This document shows, one piece after another, positions 49,513 through 61,499 of a DNA stretch of 64,000 bases. The translations under genes were made by a program, and so were the position numbers. This DNA comes from Halichoerus grypus (Eukaryota; Chordata; Mammalia; Carnivora; Phocidae). The stretch covers positions 147,666,762-147,730,761 of the forward strand of contig NC_135718.1 in NCBI RefSeq assembly GCF_964656455.1. The letters run 5' to 3'. How positions within the stretch are numbered: the stretch's first letter is position 1; each line of letters starts with the position of its first letter. The notes under the pieces were generated by a model. The model was not told the DNA's origin. It made no database searches and saw only the letters and a list, made by a program, of their open reading frames with translations.

Positions 49513-50373
49513 CACACACGATCACCCCCTTTCAAGGTGGCTGAGAAACTGATACTAACCCCAAGGATGCTATAGACTTTTCCCAAGTGCAGGAAACATT
49601 TATGTCACCTCAGACAGGCCTCCCCCTCCTTGCCCCAGTGACAGGGGCTGAACCCTCATGCCCGGAGCACATCAACTAATTCACTACACTGCTCGCCAGG
49701 TCAGAATTGCCCCTTCAATTCTTCCATGGTCCACAGAATTATTATTATTGCAACTTTCCCATCTACTTTATTGGCAAATGCCTTGGATTAATAAAGCCCT
49801 CGTGGTGTTTATGAGCAGAAGATCACTTTATTCCCCTAATACGCCCAATGACACTGTGGGGCAACAAGCCCCACCACTTAATTAGATTATATAACTGTCA
49901 GGAGTTGGTGAGATTTTGAATTTATATTTCAATTAATATTTAATAGAGCTTAATTAACAATCCCCCCCTCTCATCCTTCCATATTCTGCATTCTCCCCTA
50001 TGTCTTATTTCTCAGATCTTGTTCCAGAATGGTAATGTGGCTCGCAGTACTGGGTAAGGTGGCCCTATACACCAGAGGCCGTCGTCCTTAGAAACGCCCT
50101 GGCTGTGGCACCTGCAGAGGAAATCATGGGGAGAGGCCTTTCTTAAGAGCGAGTTCTCTGTCCACCAGAATATCCAAGCACTGAGGGCGTGGAACAAAAT
50201 CCTGGGGTGTGCTAAATGGATGTGCTGACTGCCGACACCTCTAACATGCTCATTTCCTGGGGAGTCACTTTGAAAGCTCCACGGCATTTGAAAGGAAATC
50301 ATACTGGTGTTTTCCCCAAAGCCATGGATCCCACAAAGGTAGAGATCATCAGTTTTTAGAACCAGTGGTTCTC

Positions 50374-50556
50374 GGACGCCTGGGCGGCTCAGTCGGTTAA
50401 GCGTCTGTCTTGAGCTCAGGTCATGATCCCAGGGTCCAGTTGGGCTCTGTGCTCAGTGGGGAGTCTGCTTCTCCTTCTCCCTCTGCCCCTCCCCCAGCTC
50501 ATGCTCTGTCTTGCTCTCTCTCGCAAAAATAAATTTAAAAAATCTTAAAACACAAA
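50374..50556 (+). mobile_element. CAN SINE inserted in the DNA transposon's terminal repeat
   Basis: Forward SINE (GGACGCCTGGGCGGCTCAGT, TTGAGCTCAGGTCATGATCC, CAGTGGGGAGTCTGCTTCTC, tail AAAAATAAATTTAAAAAATC). The segment that normally reads GGGATCGAGCCCC is deleted. Its target-site duplication is CCAGTGGTTCTC/ACAGTGGTTCTC (50362-50373, 50556-50567), the first bases of the host transposon. Confidence 0.94.
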
Positions 50557-50780
50557 CAGTGGTTCTCAAACCTGTTGGGCTTGGGACCCCTCTACATTCT
50601 TAAAAAGTATTAAGGACTCCAAAGAGTATTAGGAATTTGAAACTAAAAAACTTGAAGTGTTTATCAATCCATTTTAAAACAAGAATAAGCCCATTACACG
50701 TTAACATAGTTTCATGAAAAATACTATTTTTGAAATAAAAAATTAATGAGGTGTGTTTTACATTTCTGCATATCTTTTTT

Positions 50781-50960
50781 TAAAGATTTTATCTATCTAT
50801 CTGTCTATTTATTTATTTAGAGAGTGGAGGGAGAGGGAGAGAGAGAATCTCGAGCAGACTCCATGCTGAGCGTGGGGCTCAATCTCACAACCCTGAGATC
50901 ACCACCTGAGCTGAAATCAAGAGTCAGACGCTTAACCGGCGAAGCCACCCAGGTGCCCCA
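50781..50960 (-). mobile_element. CAN SINE inside the DNA transposon
   Basis: Reverse-orientation SINE with AAAGATTTTATCTATCTATC tail, CCATGCTGAGCGTGGGGCTC and head GAAGCCACCCAGGTGCCCC. The flanks TTTCTGCATATCTTTT and ATTTTGCAAATCTTTT are a decayed duplication; the host sequence continues on both sides. Confidence 0.94.
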
Positions 50961-51907
50961 ATTTTGCAAATCTTTTTAATGTGTGACCTGATAGAAGGCG
51001 GGCAGGTTGTCCGATCTGTGCATTTAGCCCATGGCAATATCGTATACCACGGAGCCTCTAGAAAACTCCACGGCTGAGTCATCAAAGACTGAGCGTGAAA
51101 AAAGCAAGTAAATTCTTAGCATTGTTATCAAAATAGTTTTGACCTCATGGTTCCCTGAAAGGGTTTGGGGATCCCCCAACCATCCTTTGAGAACTGTAGC
51201 CCTAGAGAATTTCAAACCCTTTTATGGATATAACACAACAGGCCTGAAATCGTTCAATTCCCGCTATGGTCCCCCAGTCCCTACTCCGATCATCATAGCT
51301 AACTGAAAAATATATAAACCACCAGCTACCAGTTACAATGAAGACAAACCTGAATACAGGCTTTCTGCTCCAGAACTTATGGGCTAGTTCTTCTAGAACT
51401 TTCTTACCTAGGATACAAGATAAGGGACACTTAAAATTTTAAAAAAAGACACTGAAATGAAGAAGAAAAAGGAAAAGCAAAGTTTTCCCCAAGCCTCCTG
51501 CAAGCTACCACTTGTTCTAGCATCCAGACTCTCTGAAAAACAGCTGCCTGGGCTGGTGAGACCACCCCCAGGCAGTAGGCCTGGCAAGAGGAAATCATAC
51601 TATTTCAGATCAACTTCACACCCCACCCACCCCCACCCCAACAAGAATAGCTGGTCCAGACATCAACTGTGGGTATAGCTTTTCTTTTATGGGCTCTTTT
51701 CTTTTTTAATGCTCTTGTTTGAGAATATATTTTAGTTGCTAAGAAACTAGTTTCTTATTGTAGACTCAGTGAGAGTAAAGATAAAGCAACTGTCAAAATA
51801 GCATGTTATTTTGACAGGAGCCATATCATAACCATAAATGATACAGTTTATCTGTACATTTTTACCTTCACTAATGGGGTCTAAATACTGTATTCTCAGA
51901 TATTTCA

Positions 51908-51981
51908 TACACACACAAAGACACACACACATGCTTTTAGTAAGAAAGGCCACCACACAGTTAGCAATGAGCACTCAGGAA

Positions 51982-52024
<43 letters not shown>

Positions 52025-52040
52025 ACACACACACACACCA
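51908..52040. repeat. (CA)n microsatellites, two blocks
   Basis: A shorter CA block lies at 51908-51933 and a long one at 51983-52040, with a few CCA interruptions. Confidence 0.93.
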
Positions 52041-52747
52041 CCCAGCCCCCAAGTTGAAAGCTCCTCTTAAATACAACTTTAGAGAAGTGCAAATACTCCG
52101 TTGGCTTTAGCTCAGTGTTTACTTCATTTGAAGTTTTTTTTTAAAAGAGATGAAATTGCTTTTTTAAAAGGTAATATACAGTGTCCTCTAAGCAGTAATA
52201 TTTTTGCTTAAATCCTAACTTTTTATGTAAAGCAAAAAAAAAAAAAAAAAGGCATGGATATGTCTGTATTCACTCAAACCAATGTTCCTACATACTGATT
52301 CTTGGTCCATCAGATGATGGTAACCACCATCAGACAAGGCAGGCCTTCTATACTGGCCTGCTTGGTCTGTGGTTCTCCTGAACCATGTACTTGTGCTTTG
52401 AAAAGAGACAGACTAATTCCCTCCCTCCTATCCACTCATCCATCCACCCAAACATCCTCTAGCTCATGTTCTAGTAGAAAGCTTTTGGTGTGGTCAAAGG
52501 GTCCAGGCCTAGCTTATTTAGCAAAAGCAAGCTCATGTGAATGATCAAATCTACCAAAAATCTCCAGCAACTCAAACCAAACATTTCACTTTTGTTTGGC
52601 TGACAGGCAGGTTTTGGCAGAATTTGAAGGAAAAACAAAAATAGATCTTTGTCTCTCTCTGTGTCTGCCCAGGAACTCATAATAAATGCTATTCATCATT
52701 ACTTTCACCTATTTCTTAGGGCAATTACCCTTAAAACTATCTAAGGA

Positions 52748-52950
52748 GGGGCAACTGGGAGGCTCAGTCTGTTAAGCATCCAACTCTTGGTTTTGGCTCA
52801 GATCATGATCTCAGGGTTGTGGGATCGAGCCCCCCATCAGGCTCCATACTCAGTGCAGAGTCGGCTCGAGATTCTTTCCCTCTGACCCTCCCCCTGCGTG
52901 TGCTCTCTCTCTCAAATGAATAAACAATCTTTAAAAAATGGAAATAATTT
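52748..52950 (+). mobile_element. CAN SINE (older type)
   Basis: Forward SINE with GGGGCAACTGGGAGGCTCAG, CATCCAACTCTTGGTTTTGG, GTGGGATCGAGCCCCCCATC and tail AAATGAATAAACAATCTTTA. The target-site duplication AAAACTATCTAAGGA (52733-52747) recurs as AAAAACTCTAAGGA (52951 on). Confidence 0.94.
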
Positions 52951-53257
52951 AAAAACTCTAAGGACTATTAAAGAGTTGTTGAAAATAATTATTTGAAAGT
53001 AATATAGCAACATGGGAAAACTCTATACTGTTTTGTTAGTTTAGTAAGCAAGATACTTGCGTATGTTCCAATTTAAGCTATCTAATCTATATCTCTATCT
53101 GTCCATCTAGCTATCTAATTACCAGTCTACAAATGGATCACAAGGAAAATACTAAAATATGCAATGTGTTCCTGTTTTGGGGGGACAGGACTACCAGTAT
53201 TTTTTCTTTTATTTTTCCAATTTCCTGTTCTGCTTTAATATTGTCTGGATTATCAGT

Positions 53258-53325
53258 GGATAATCAGGAGAAGGAAGGACATCTTAGGGCTGGATTATCA
53301 GGAGAAGGAAGGACATCTTAGGGCT
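53258..53325. repeat. 34-bp tandem duplication, two copies
   Basis: The unit GGATAATCAGGAGAAGGAAG (then GACATCTTAGGGCT) at 53258-53291 recurs at 53292-53325 with a single A/T difference. It is a recent local duplication. Confidence 0.95.
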
Positions 53326-53329
53326 TTAG

Positions 53330-55000
53330 CTATACTTGATTTTCCCTACTTTTGGTGGCTTGAAAAGTTTTCCCAGAGGGAGTGAGACCTACCCCGTAAT
53401 GTCAAGGTGAGGCTAAAATCAAACCTATTATAGAGTTGTGAGTGTTTTCTTTCCAGTTTCCTCCTCATACTCCTGATCCTACTTGAAGTGGAGAAAGATT
53501 TCCTCCTGTCTTCTCCATCCCCCACCACTACCCCCATCCCCACTCCATCCTGAGGGGCTCCCATAAGGTTAGAATGATATTTTCAAATCCTCATACAAAA
53601 TGTGATGCAATGAGGCGACCTTTCTCTTCATCCAGAGTGAAGGACAGATATCATGGCTGTTTGCTCCCCAAGACCACAACCCCGCCTTCTCATCAGCTCC
53701 AAGAGAGCTTCCTCTGAATTCAGTGAAACTGCAATGTATAAACATTTCTGCCGTGAGATTTGAAATTTGTGACAGAAATTTCCAAGAAGCCAGAAGCTTC
53801 TGCAAAATAAGTGAATCACAGGGAAAAAATCTGCTCTTTTCTGACTGACCCTTCTAATGACGTATTATTTAACCTTAGATGACCGAGGTCACAGAGCCCG
53901 CCATGACCTCTTCTAATGACTATTACGCTGATCTTAGGCTACCAAGCAAGCAGGGATCAGAATTGATTAGGAGGATTTGCTGCCTCTTTCTGAAGAGTTC
54001 TTATTTCCACTTAATTATCTCTTGGCCCGTCCTCTGATACACATGACTGCTTCTAGAAGCCAGCAAACAGGAATCAAGAAGTAGTGGAAGTCAGGTGAAC
54101 CCCCCATGAACTGCCTCTCTCTCTCTGCTATCCCTGGAGAGACACACACACACACACACATCTTTGATCACACAATTATTATTTATGGTGTGATATGGTC
54201 TTCCTGTATCTTCTATTTTGAATAAAGAATTTGAACTCTTAGTGTTTGACACTTTGCATCCCAAATCCTGCTGGTCTATTTATGTAATTAGCAATGACCT
54301 TGACTTTTGCTGCCAAACAAAAATTAAAAAAAAAAAAAAAAAAGGAATGAATGGCACCCATGCTATTTCTCACATTGGCTAAACTTCATTTTGAAGTTAA
54401 AACGGTGGACAGACCTTTCTTCATGGGCTGTTTGGCGTATACTATTTTACTACTTGTGATCAGTGTATACATTAGGAGATGGAGTAAGAAATATTTCTGC
54501 TCTGATTTGTAAACCTTATCTTCCAGCTGTCAAGCTCCAATCTAAACAAAATTCTAAAGCTGTTTGATCCCAACATGTCTTGGAACACCATTCCTCCACA
54601 GCTATGAAGTTTGTCCTTTTCCTTGCTCTCACTACAACTCAGGTCAAGTTGAGCATCGCCAAGGTCCAGCAAATGTCTCCACTCAAAGGACGGTTAATTA
54701 TCTCACAACCTCTCTACTCCTCAGACCAAGAAGAAATGGCAAACAAAATCCTGCTTTGCCTATTCTTCCTGTGGAAAGTGGCAGATACTTTCATTTCTAG
54801 TGTGCCCATGGTCATTCAAGATTCAGAGAGGTACGGTTACCTGCTTGTGGTTACACAGAGTCGAGGGCAGTTCTAAGATCTGGCAAGCAGAACACAAAAT
54901 ATATAAGAATGCACTATCATATTATACCCATAACAGGCCAAGAATAGAAACATGACCACACTTGTCTTTGTCCTAGCTTTTGCCCTCCCTTCTTGTACTT
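53330..55000. other. Intron 2 stretch without gene; possible conserved block
   Basis: Mostly unique AT-rich DNA. 54160-54310 is repeat-free with TTTATGTAATTAGCAATGAC and an NR5A/ERR-type site, TGACCTTGAC (54295-54304). A (CA)n tract lies at about 54141-54160 and a run of A at about 54327-54343. Confidence 0.45.
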
Positions 55001-55003
55001 TCA

Positions 55004-55072
55004 AATATATATATATATATATGTGCAACACACACACACACACACACGCGCACACACACACACACACACACA
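55004..55072. repeat. (AT)n followed by (CA)n
   Basis: An AT dinucleotide block (55004-55022) and then about 22 CA dinucleotides with a CGCG interruption form a compound microsatellite. Confidence 0.95.
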
Positions 55073-55214
55073 CGGGTGCCACATTAACATAAGTAGGAGA
55101 GTTACAAACATAGTACTCTTTACAGTCTGGATCTGCTAAAAGGAAAAGATCATTCTCAAATTTACTAGCATTTAAATCTGGAAAAAGGCATCTGAATTTA
55201 GTGATAAGAAAGTA

Positions 55215-55380
55215 AAATTTAGAGTCAGCAGATCAGAATCTGAGCTGGTCCTCAGTAACTTCTGAGTTAGATGCTCCCTGCAAACTCCATCTGCTTACAC
55301 CTCAGTTCCTCATCTGCAGAAAGGGAACAACAGCCTCTCAAAGACTTGGGGAGATAATAAAATGAGAAAATACAGTGATT
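55215..55380 (+). mobile_element. MIR element
   Basis: TTTAGAGTCAGCAGATCAGA, ATCTGAGCTGGTCC, CTCAGTTCCTCATCTGCAGA and GGGAGATAATAAAATGAGAA fit the MIR order. Confidence 0.65.
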
Positions 55381-56872
55381 TTCAAAAGAGTTTTGGGTTT
55401 TGTGAAACATGAAATCCTTCTTTGGGATTATTTGGAAGCACAATATGGAAACTAGACCAAGGCAGCTCTACTCCAGAAGAAAAGTGAGATCCTGTACCAA
55501 CTCACCTGCCCGCCTTACCTCATCCCCACCCCGTGTTACCACATGCATCCATGAGGAGCCCATGGAATTCTGTGCAGAAAATCTGAGAAATTGCATGTCA
55601 CAGCAATATAAAACTATTGCTGCTAACATGAGAGCTGGTAAGAAATCTACACAGGAAATACGTAGAAAAAAAGACAACTATTAACCAGAACTTTCTCAAC
55701 TTACACTTAAGAGTTTGACTACCTGTTACCACTTTTACCTACAAATCCCAGCTAAGTGACCAAGACGTGTGAGAAGAGTGCTTCCCAATACTTTGCTGTC
55801 TGTTAGGAACCTCTTGCACCAAAATGTCAAGCATAGGAAAAATAATTCTGAATACTTTCGATACCTGAAAAGCTGACTTTCTTAGCTTTTCTTTGGCTCT
55901 AGGAAAAGTAGATTCAATACTTTATTTCAAAGTACTTAGGATGGTCACCTAAAAATATACATGTTATACTGTTCTATCAGAAAATAATCAGATGCTTCCC
56001 TGGGCACTGACAAGGGCCATGTGGCAACAACAGATCAGCGAGAGACTGTTTCAGTGCTGATATTTAGGATGTGCGATGGAGGCCCATTGGCAGGATCCTT
56101 CAGAAGCACGTGACTCAATAATGTCAACTCTGATTGGACTGGAAAGTAACAGTATCCAGAGGAGAAGGGAACGCAGGAATATATTAATATTAATGGCACT
56201 GGGTCATATATGCACATATGAAGGCATGCAGCAGAATCCATGAGGAGATTTCTAAAGGCTCTTGGAAAGGTCTAACCTCAGATGGCCTCTCACTCTGCTA
56301 ATGTCTTTATTAGACACTTCACGGAAGGAGTAAATTGGCAGAAAATGCTTCGAACCTTTGGCCTCACCTGTGGCTGGCTGATTAAGTTTACTACTACTGA
56401 CTATTGAGTTGATATTGTTACTATTACTACTCCTTTCTTTGGGTGCTTTAAATGTGGAGGATGCAGCTCAACGAGAAGATGCAAAACCACTTTACAAATT
56501 GACCACGCCGACAAGCCGTGAGGCACCTCATCCGTGGTTCTCTACGCGCTTCTCAACACATTAATTATTGCATCACTTTGGCCAAGAAACAATATTATTA
56601 GCTCAATTTGATAAGGGCAGAAGTGTAGGTGTAGATATAACTGTTATTATGAAGATAAAATAGGATTTGTATAATAAAGGCTCGATCCTTTACAAAGCAC
56701 TTTCAGCAGACGGTGTGGGATGATAAAGACACGTCCCAGGGCAGCATCGAGGGAAAGACAGAATTCAGTAATTCTAATTTCCAGGCCATTGCTCAGTCTG
56801 TGGCCCGTGCTTTCCTTCTATTTTTCACTGTAAAGTTTAAGTGTCCTGCTTTGATATTTTTCCTTGGAGAGG

Positions 56873-57035
56873 CAATGTGGCGCCATGGAAAGGAATATGG
56901 ATCTTAATATCAGCTTTGCCATTGACTAGATATGTTGACCTTGAGCGACTTTCTTCCTCTCTCAGACTCAGTTTCTCCATCTTTAAAATGAGAATAGAAA
57001 ATATTAACCTGCAAGTCTGGTGTAGATAACAAAGT
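56873..57035 (+). mobile_element. MIR element
   Basis: GCAATGTGGCGCCATGGAAA, ATCAGCTTTGCCATTGACTA, TGTTGACCTTGAGCGACTTT, CTCAGTTTCTCCATCTTTAA and AATGAGAATAGAAAATATTA show the whole MIR order. Confidence 0.75.
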
Positions 57036-57342
57036 ATTACCATCTACGTGCGGTGTAGAGAATAAAAATATTGCCTTGTGAGCTTGGTATATTATATGGA
57101 ATAGAGTCTTGCAGATGACAGGTAATCAGCCAAGATGCCATCCCTCTCTTCCCCCCACCCCGCACCCATCCCCTCCCCGTCCCCACACACCCTACCTTCT
57201 TAGATATGACACTAGACCAAATAGCTCAACTAAGATTTGGGACCCATGTGAAATTTCCAGCCATGCTGATGAATAAACTCTCCTCAGATTACCTATTTAT
57301 CTCCCACCTCCTGGGTAACAGCTCCCTCAGAGTAGAGGGCAT

Positions 57343-57500
57343 GTGTTTATTAACCCTTTCACCTCTGAGCATGCAGTGACTATGGAAGAGAGGGAGAAAT
57401 TATTTACTGGGGGACTGTCATATACCAGGCCCTGTTGTAGCTACTGGGGAAGCAGAACTGAACCAGACAGATCAGGATGTTTTCCCACAGATGAGACACT
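57343..57500 (-). mobile_element. Probable L2 3'-end fragment
   Basis: ATTATTTACTGGGGGACTGT, CATATACCAGGCCCTGTTGT and AGCTACTGGGGAAGCAGAAC resemble the reverse complement of an L2 3' end. Confidence 0.5.
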
Positions 57501-58124
57501 ACCCTTAGCCCTACAGGGTTGTTGGAAGGATCCAAGAAGGCAACGGATCTAAAAGACACTGGGTATGGAGGCTCTATGATTACATCAGAACGACCATGAG
57601 TGTTACGGTTACTTCACATGAGAGCTGTGCTCAGTAACTATGTGCTCACTGGACACATACAAGGTGTTGTGGCTGGAAGTTCTTCAGTAGTAAGTACAGA
57701 CGACTTGTGAGGTTTCAATCCAAACACAAAGAAGTAAAGAACTATAGAATAGAGAAGAGGGAATCTTCTAAAGTTATAAGATTAGGCTAGAAATGAGCCT
57801 AGGAAACATAATCTACTATTGAGTCAGTCACATTCGTTACTTTGAATTTCTGATTTCAACTTGATGTCGAACATGGGTATGGTTTGCCTAGGTCTTCTGG
57901 TATTTCTGAAATTCTGCCATGCCTCTCTGATGTTCTGTGACCCCCACGTCCCGGTGTTACCTTCTGGTGTATGGAACAAATGTGAAATCAAGTCATCAAG
58001 ATTAATACAACAAGTCCTTACAATCCATCCCCTCAGACTTCTCGTTGCCTAGCCCATCCCCATGCTACCTTTTCCTCCTTAGAAACAAGAAATCCAATGT
58101 ACTTAGAAAATATGCCCAGGCAAA

Positions 58125-58335
58125 TGATTACATTCTCAGGCTTCCTTGAAGCTAGCAATGGTCATGGGACTAAGTTCTGAATAATAATATATATATGGGA
58201 GGTTTTAAGAAGGCTCCTTAAAGGAATAATTCAGATGAGAAGTATGCCCTTCCTAACCTTCTCCACCCTTCCTTACTTCCTGGAACATTGATGAGATGGC
58301 TAGAAATCCAGCAGTAATGCTAAATTATGAGGGGA
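58125..58335 (+). mobile_element. Ancient interspersed repeat, copy C (family not named)
   Basis: AGGCTTCCTTGAAGCTAGCA, ATGGTCATGGGACTAAGTTC and GATGAGATGGCTAGAAATCC plus AGCAGTAATGC align with copies A and B in the same orientation. Confidence 0.5.
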
Positions 58336-58989
58336 TCTTGAGGATGGAAATTCAATGCAGAATGATGGCTTTCTAAGGCCCCTGATTCTCTGACGACTCA
58401 CCTCTGGAATTCTATTCCACAAGATATTATTTAAGCCCCCATTTTTATTTTTTTTTTTTAATGTTGCCAGCAGACAGATCTAATGCTTAGTAATACAGGG
58501 TCGCTAAACTGTCTAAGAGAATCCTGGATTTCTTTGGAATCAATTTTGGAAACATATATGAAAGATGATGCACAGCCTCGCAGACACCACCTAATAAATT
58601 CCGAGGGCCTAGCACATAGGCTGTGCTGAAGTGCAGGTGGGACATATATCATTTATTTCCAACAGCAGCAGAGGGAAGTAAGTTTTCTAGCAAAAAGATC
58701 AAGATAGTGGGTAGTGAGGGTTAGGAGTGTTGGATCCTTGAGTCCTAAGGGTATCTTATTAAATATAAGAGAGTGAGAGATTGAGAGAGAAAGAAGGAAA
58801 GGAAAAAGGAACAATTCAGCATGTCAGAGTCAACTGAGACGGACATTCCAGTGGGAAGGAAGTGAACAAAACAGATCAATGGAACCGTTATCAAATTTGT
58901 TATCATGGCAATAAATATGACTATTATTATGGTCATCTCATTATGATGCCATTGATTGGACGTTTGTGTGGAAGGAGGCAACAGCTCCG

Positions 58990-60074
58990 GTCCCACCCGG
59001 AGCGCCCCCCCTGAGATTAGCTGGCTTCTCTGACTTTGCTCCATCACTGGTCTTGGCCCCTGAGGCATCTTTTTCACTGGCTTACATGCTGCTTGGGAAA
59101 GTCGATCCTATTATTGGAGCCAAAGCTTGGTGCCACTCCTTCCGTCCAGTAAGTGGCATGCAAAGCCATGACATCTCCGCTCTGTGATGAAGTTACTCAT
59201 TACCACTTCGCATTCATCACTGTCAAGTGCTCTACAGTCACTTTCAGAAGCTGTGCCTCTAGCATTTCCAAGCTGCAAGCTGGCTAGGACTATTAAGCCC
59301 CAGTCTGTAGATCTCTAAATATAAGCCCAAATTTGGTTAAAATGATTTCCATGTGGTCTTTTTTTTTTTTCTTGAGTCAAGCTGCAGCTCTCTGATTTCT
59401 TTATTTTTTTTAAGTCAGTGGTTAACAAGGTTAGTTAAAAATGGACTGTTTTTACACAGCAGTTTCCTCGAGCCCATACCTGAGTTCTAATGTAGATACT
59501 GGCTTCAATATATCAGTTTTTCATTCATTCATTCACTGCTTAGCAGGAGTCTCCTACTATACTGGAAATCCATTTTTGTGATCCTCAGTGTTGAATACAT
59601 GATGGATCCTCCAGTCCATAAGCAACTTGGATACCCCACAGTTGAAGGCTTTGAAGACTTTTCTCCCCCTACCTAGGATAGAACAAATATCAAGTATCTG
59701 CAGGGTTCCCTATTCCGGAGTTTCTCTACAATTGATTGCACTGTGAGTGGAAAAGGTACTTTTCTCTTCAAGACTCCCTGGAAGACTGTCTTTCAAAGAT
59801 GGGTAATTTTTATTTGGCTCTTAGATGAAAACTACAACTCTCAGCTTTTCTTCTTACCCATAAATTTGCATTTTTTCCAGATGGGATATGGTTTCGCCTA
59901 GAAAGGTTAAAGAAATTTCTACTTTAAAAGAATTAAACCACTGGCTGTTAGCTCCGAGTTTATAAGTCTCTCTTGGAATTGATGATGACATTTCTTTGCT
60001 GCTAATGTAGGTGATTTTCACACTAGTACTTCACTGTGGCTTTGGTGGTTCATAAATCAAGCATACGTGTGTAT

Positions 60075-60107
<33 letters not shown>

Positions 60108-61030
60108 CATGCACACACACATGCTGACTACAGCCTCCTAGGATAGCAGCTTCACATCGTTGTCTTCATCTAGAGATCATAACTACAACGATGGCCAGGG
60201 GAATTATTAAAACACTCTCACCATTTATTAGAGCAGTATAGTGAAAAAGAAAAAAAAAAAACAAGAGGTTGGCTACCATCCTACCCGTGCAACCAACAGG
60301 GACCCAGAGCCCATTTCTGCAGTTACTTCCTTGTACAGATATTACATTTAAATGACAGGAGCGAAAGACTCTGATCTACTACACCATCATTCTTTTACTC
60401 TTGGATCTGAAGTACATTTTACTTATAGGACACTTTCTGGCTGCTTGTTAACAGGAATTGCAATTTATAACCTTGGAAATCTGTCCAGCATCTTTTGGAA
60501 TAGTAAAACCATACATCTAAATCATACGAATTCTGGATCACTAAGAAGAATTTGCCAAAATGTCCTCCTTGCCCACTGAATCCAGAGATATGTTCCTGAT
60601 GGCCCATGGGGGCTTTTCTCACTCCATGTGCCTCAAACAGCCACAGAGACTACTTGGCCAACTTTTCTGCTAATGTCTTAGAAAATGTGTCTCTCGGTAT
60701 ACACCTGAGTAAAACTATTAATACCACATAGTAGCAAAGAAGAGGAAGAATCAGCCCTTTCCGGCACCAACACCAACACTTACACATACACAAATTACCA
60801 GCTCTTGTCAGATCTTCTCTTGTTAAATCTTTCTAGTTCTACCTGCAATATTTAATAATGGTCCAAGTCTGATGGTTTTGAAATCTTTATCCTGTATCTA
60901 GTAACAGTGATCAAATATCAATATCAATATCAATAATTTTTCCTTTTCTGCCTTCCCACAGAATTTTGCAAATATTTATGTTATGTAGCACTTAATTATG
61001 TACTAAAAAGAGCTGATTATATATCTGTTA
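58990..61030. other. Intron 2 stretch without gene
   Basis: Mostly unique sequence. It has a (TTCA)n-like bit near 59520, a (CA)n tract at 60077-60120 and (CAATAT)n near 60917. No coding signal. Confidence 0.55.
60077..60120. repeat. (CA)n microsatellite
   Basis: CA repeats with one CATGCATG interruption. Confidence 0.93.
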
Positions 61031-61034
61031 TACA

Positions 61035-61115
61035 AACTGTGAGTTCCTTGAGAGCAAAGATAATGAATGTCTTATTCATGCTCAGCACATAATAGATACA
61101 TATTCAATATTTTGC
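61035..61115 (+). mobile_element. L2 3'-end fragment
   Basis: GTGAGTTCCTTGAGAGCAAA, ATGTCTTATTCATGCTCAGC and ACATAATAGATACATATTCA follow the L2 3' end. Confidence 0.55.
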
Positions 61116-61499
61116 AAATTAATTAATGAGCCCACATTTGAATCCCAAGTACCTTATACAAATCGCTGGTACATATCAAGTACTCAGTAAATATACTAAT
61201 TCCATATTACATAAATTGACAAAATATTACTGGGGTCTGAGCTTTGTGGTTCTCTCCCCCCCACCCCAAATTAGTCACAAGTTTGTTTTTTCCATCCACT
61301 GGTCCTCTCTCTAACATAGTCACCTTTTTGCAATATAGCTGCTGCTACTGGTCATCAAGTTTATGACCAATTCTGAGTTCTCTGAAGACAGAACGGAGTC
61401 TTTTCCGTATTTTTCATCCTTTCCATACTATTAGAATATATTTTCTCCATCATATGGCTCAACACATAGAAAGCACACGGCATGAAATAATGGCTCAGT

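Larger units (their letters stand above)
44000..50340. other. Intron 2 stretch, repeat-poor
   Basis: No SINE is visible for over 6 kb. It contains an L2 fragment (45545-45715), a 939-bp open frame (48070-49008), a quadruplex motif (48786-48812) and a (CA)n tract (49482-49511). AT-rich unique blocks at 45890-46450 and 49870-49990 (AATTTATATTTCAATTAATA and GAGCTTAATTAACAATCC) could be conserved regulatory DNA. Confidence 0.55.
50363..51199 (+). mobile_element. hAT-Charlie-like DNA transposon, interrupted by two SINEs
   Basis: The left end reads CAGTGGTTCTC and resumes after a SINE as CAGTGGTTCTCAAACCTG (50557 on), GGGACCCCTCTACATTCTTA and AAGGACTCCAAAGAG. The right end reads ATAGTTTTGACCTCATGGTT, CCCTGAAAGGGTTTGGGGAT and CCTTTGAGAACTG. 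The ends are inverted repeats of the CAGTGGTTCTCAAA type typical of Charlie-group elements. Eight-base flanks TTTAGAAC and CCTAGAGA are a weak match for a hAT duplication. No transposase is present. Confidence 0.75.
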
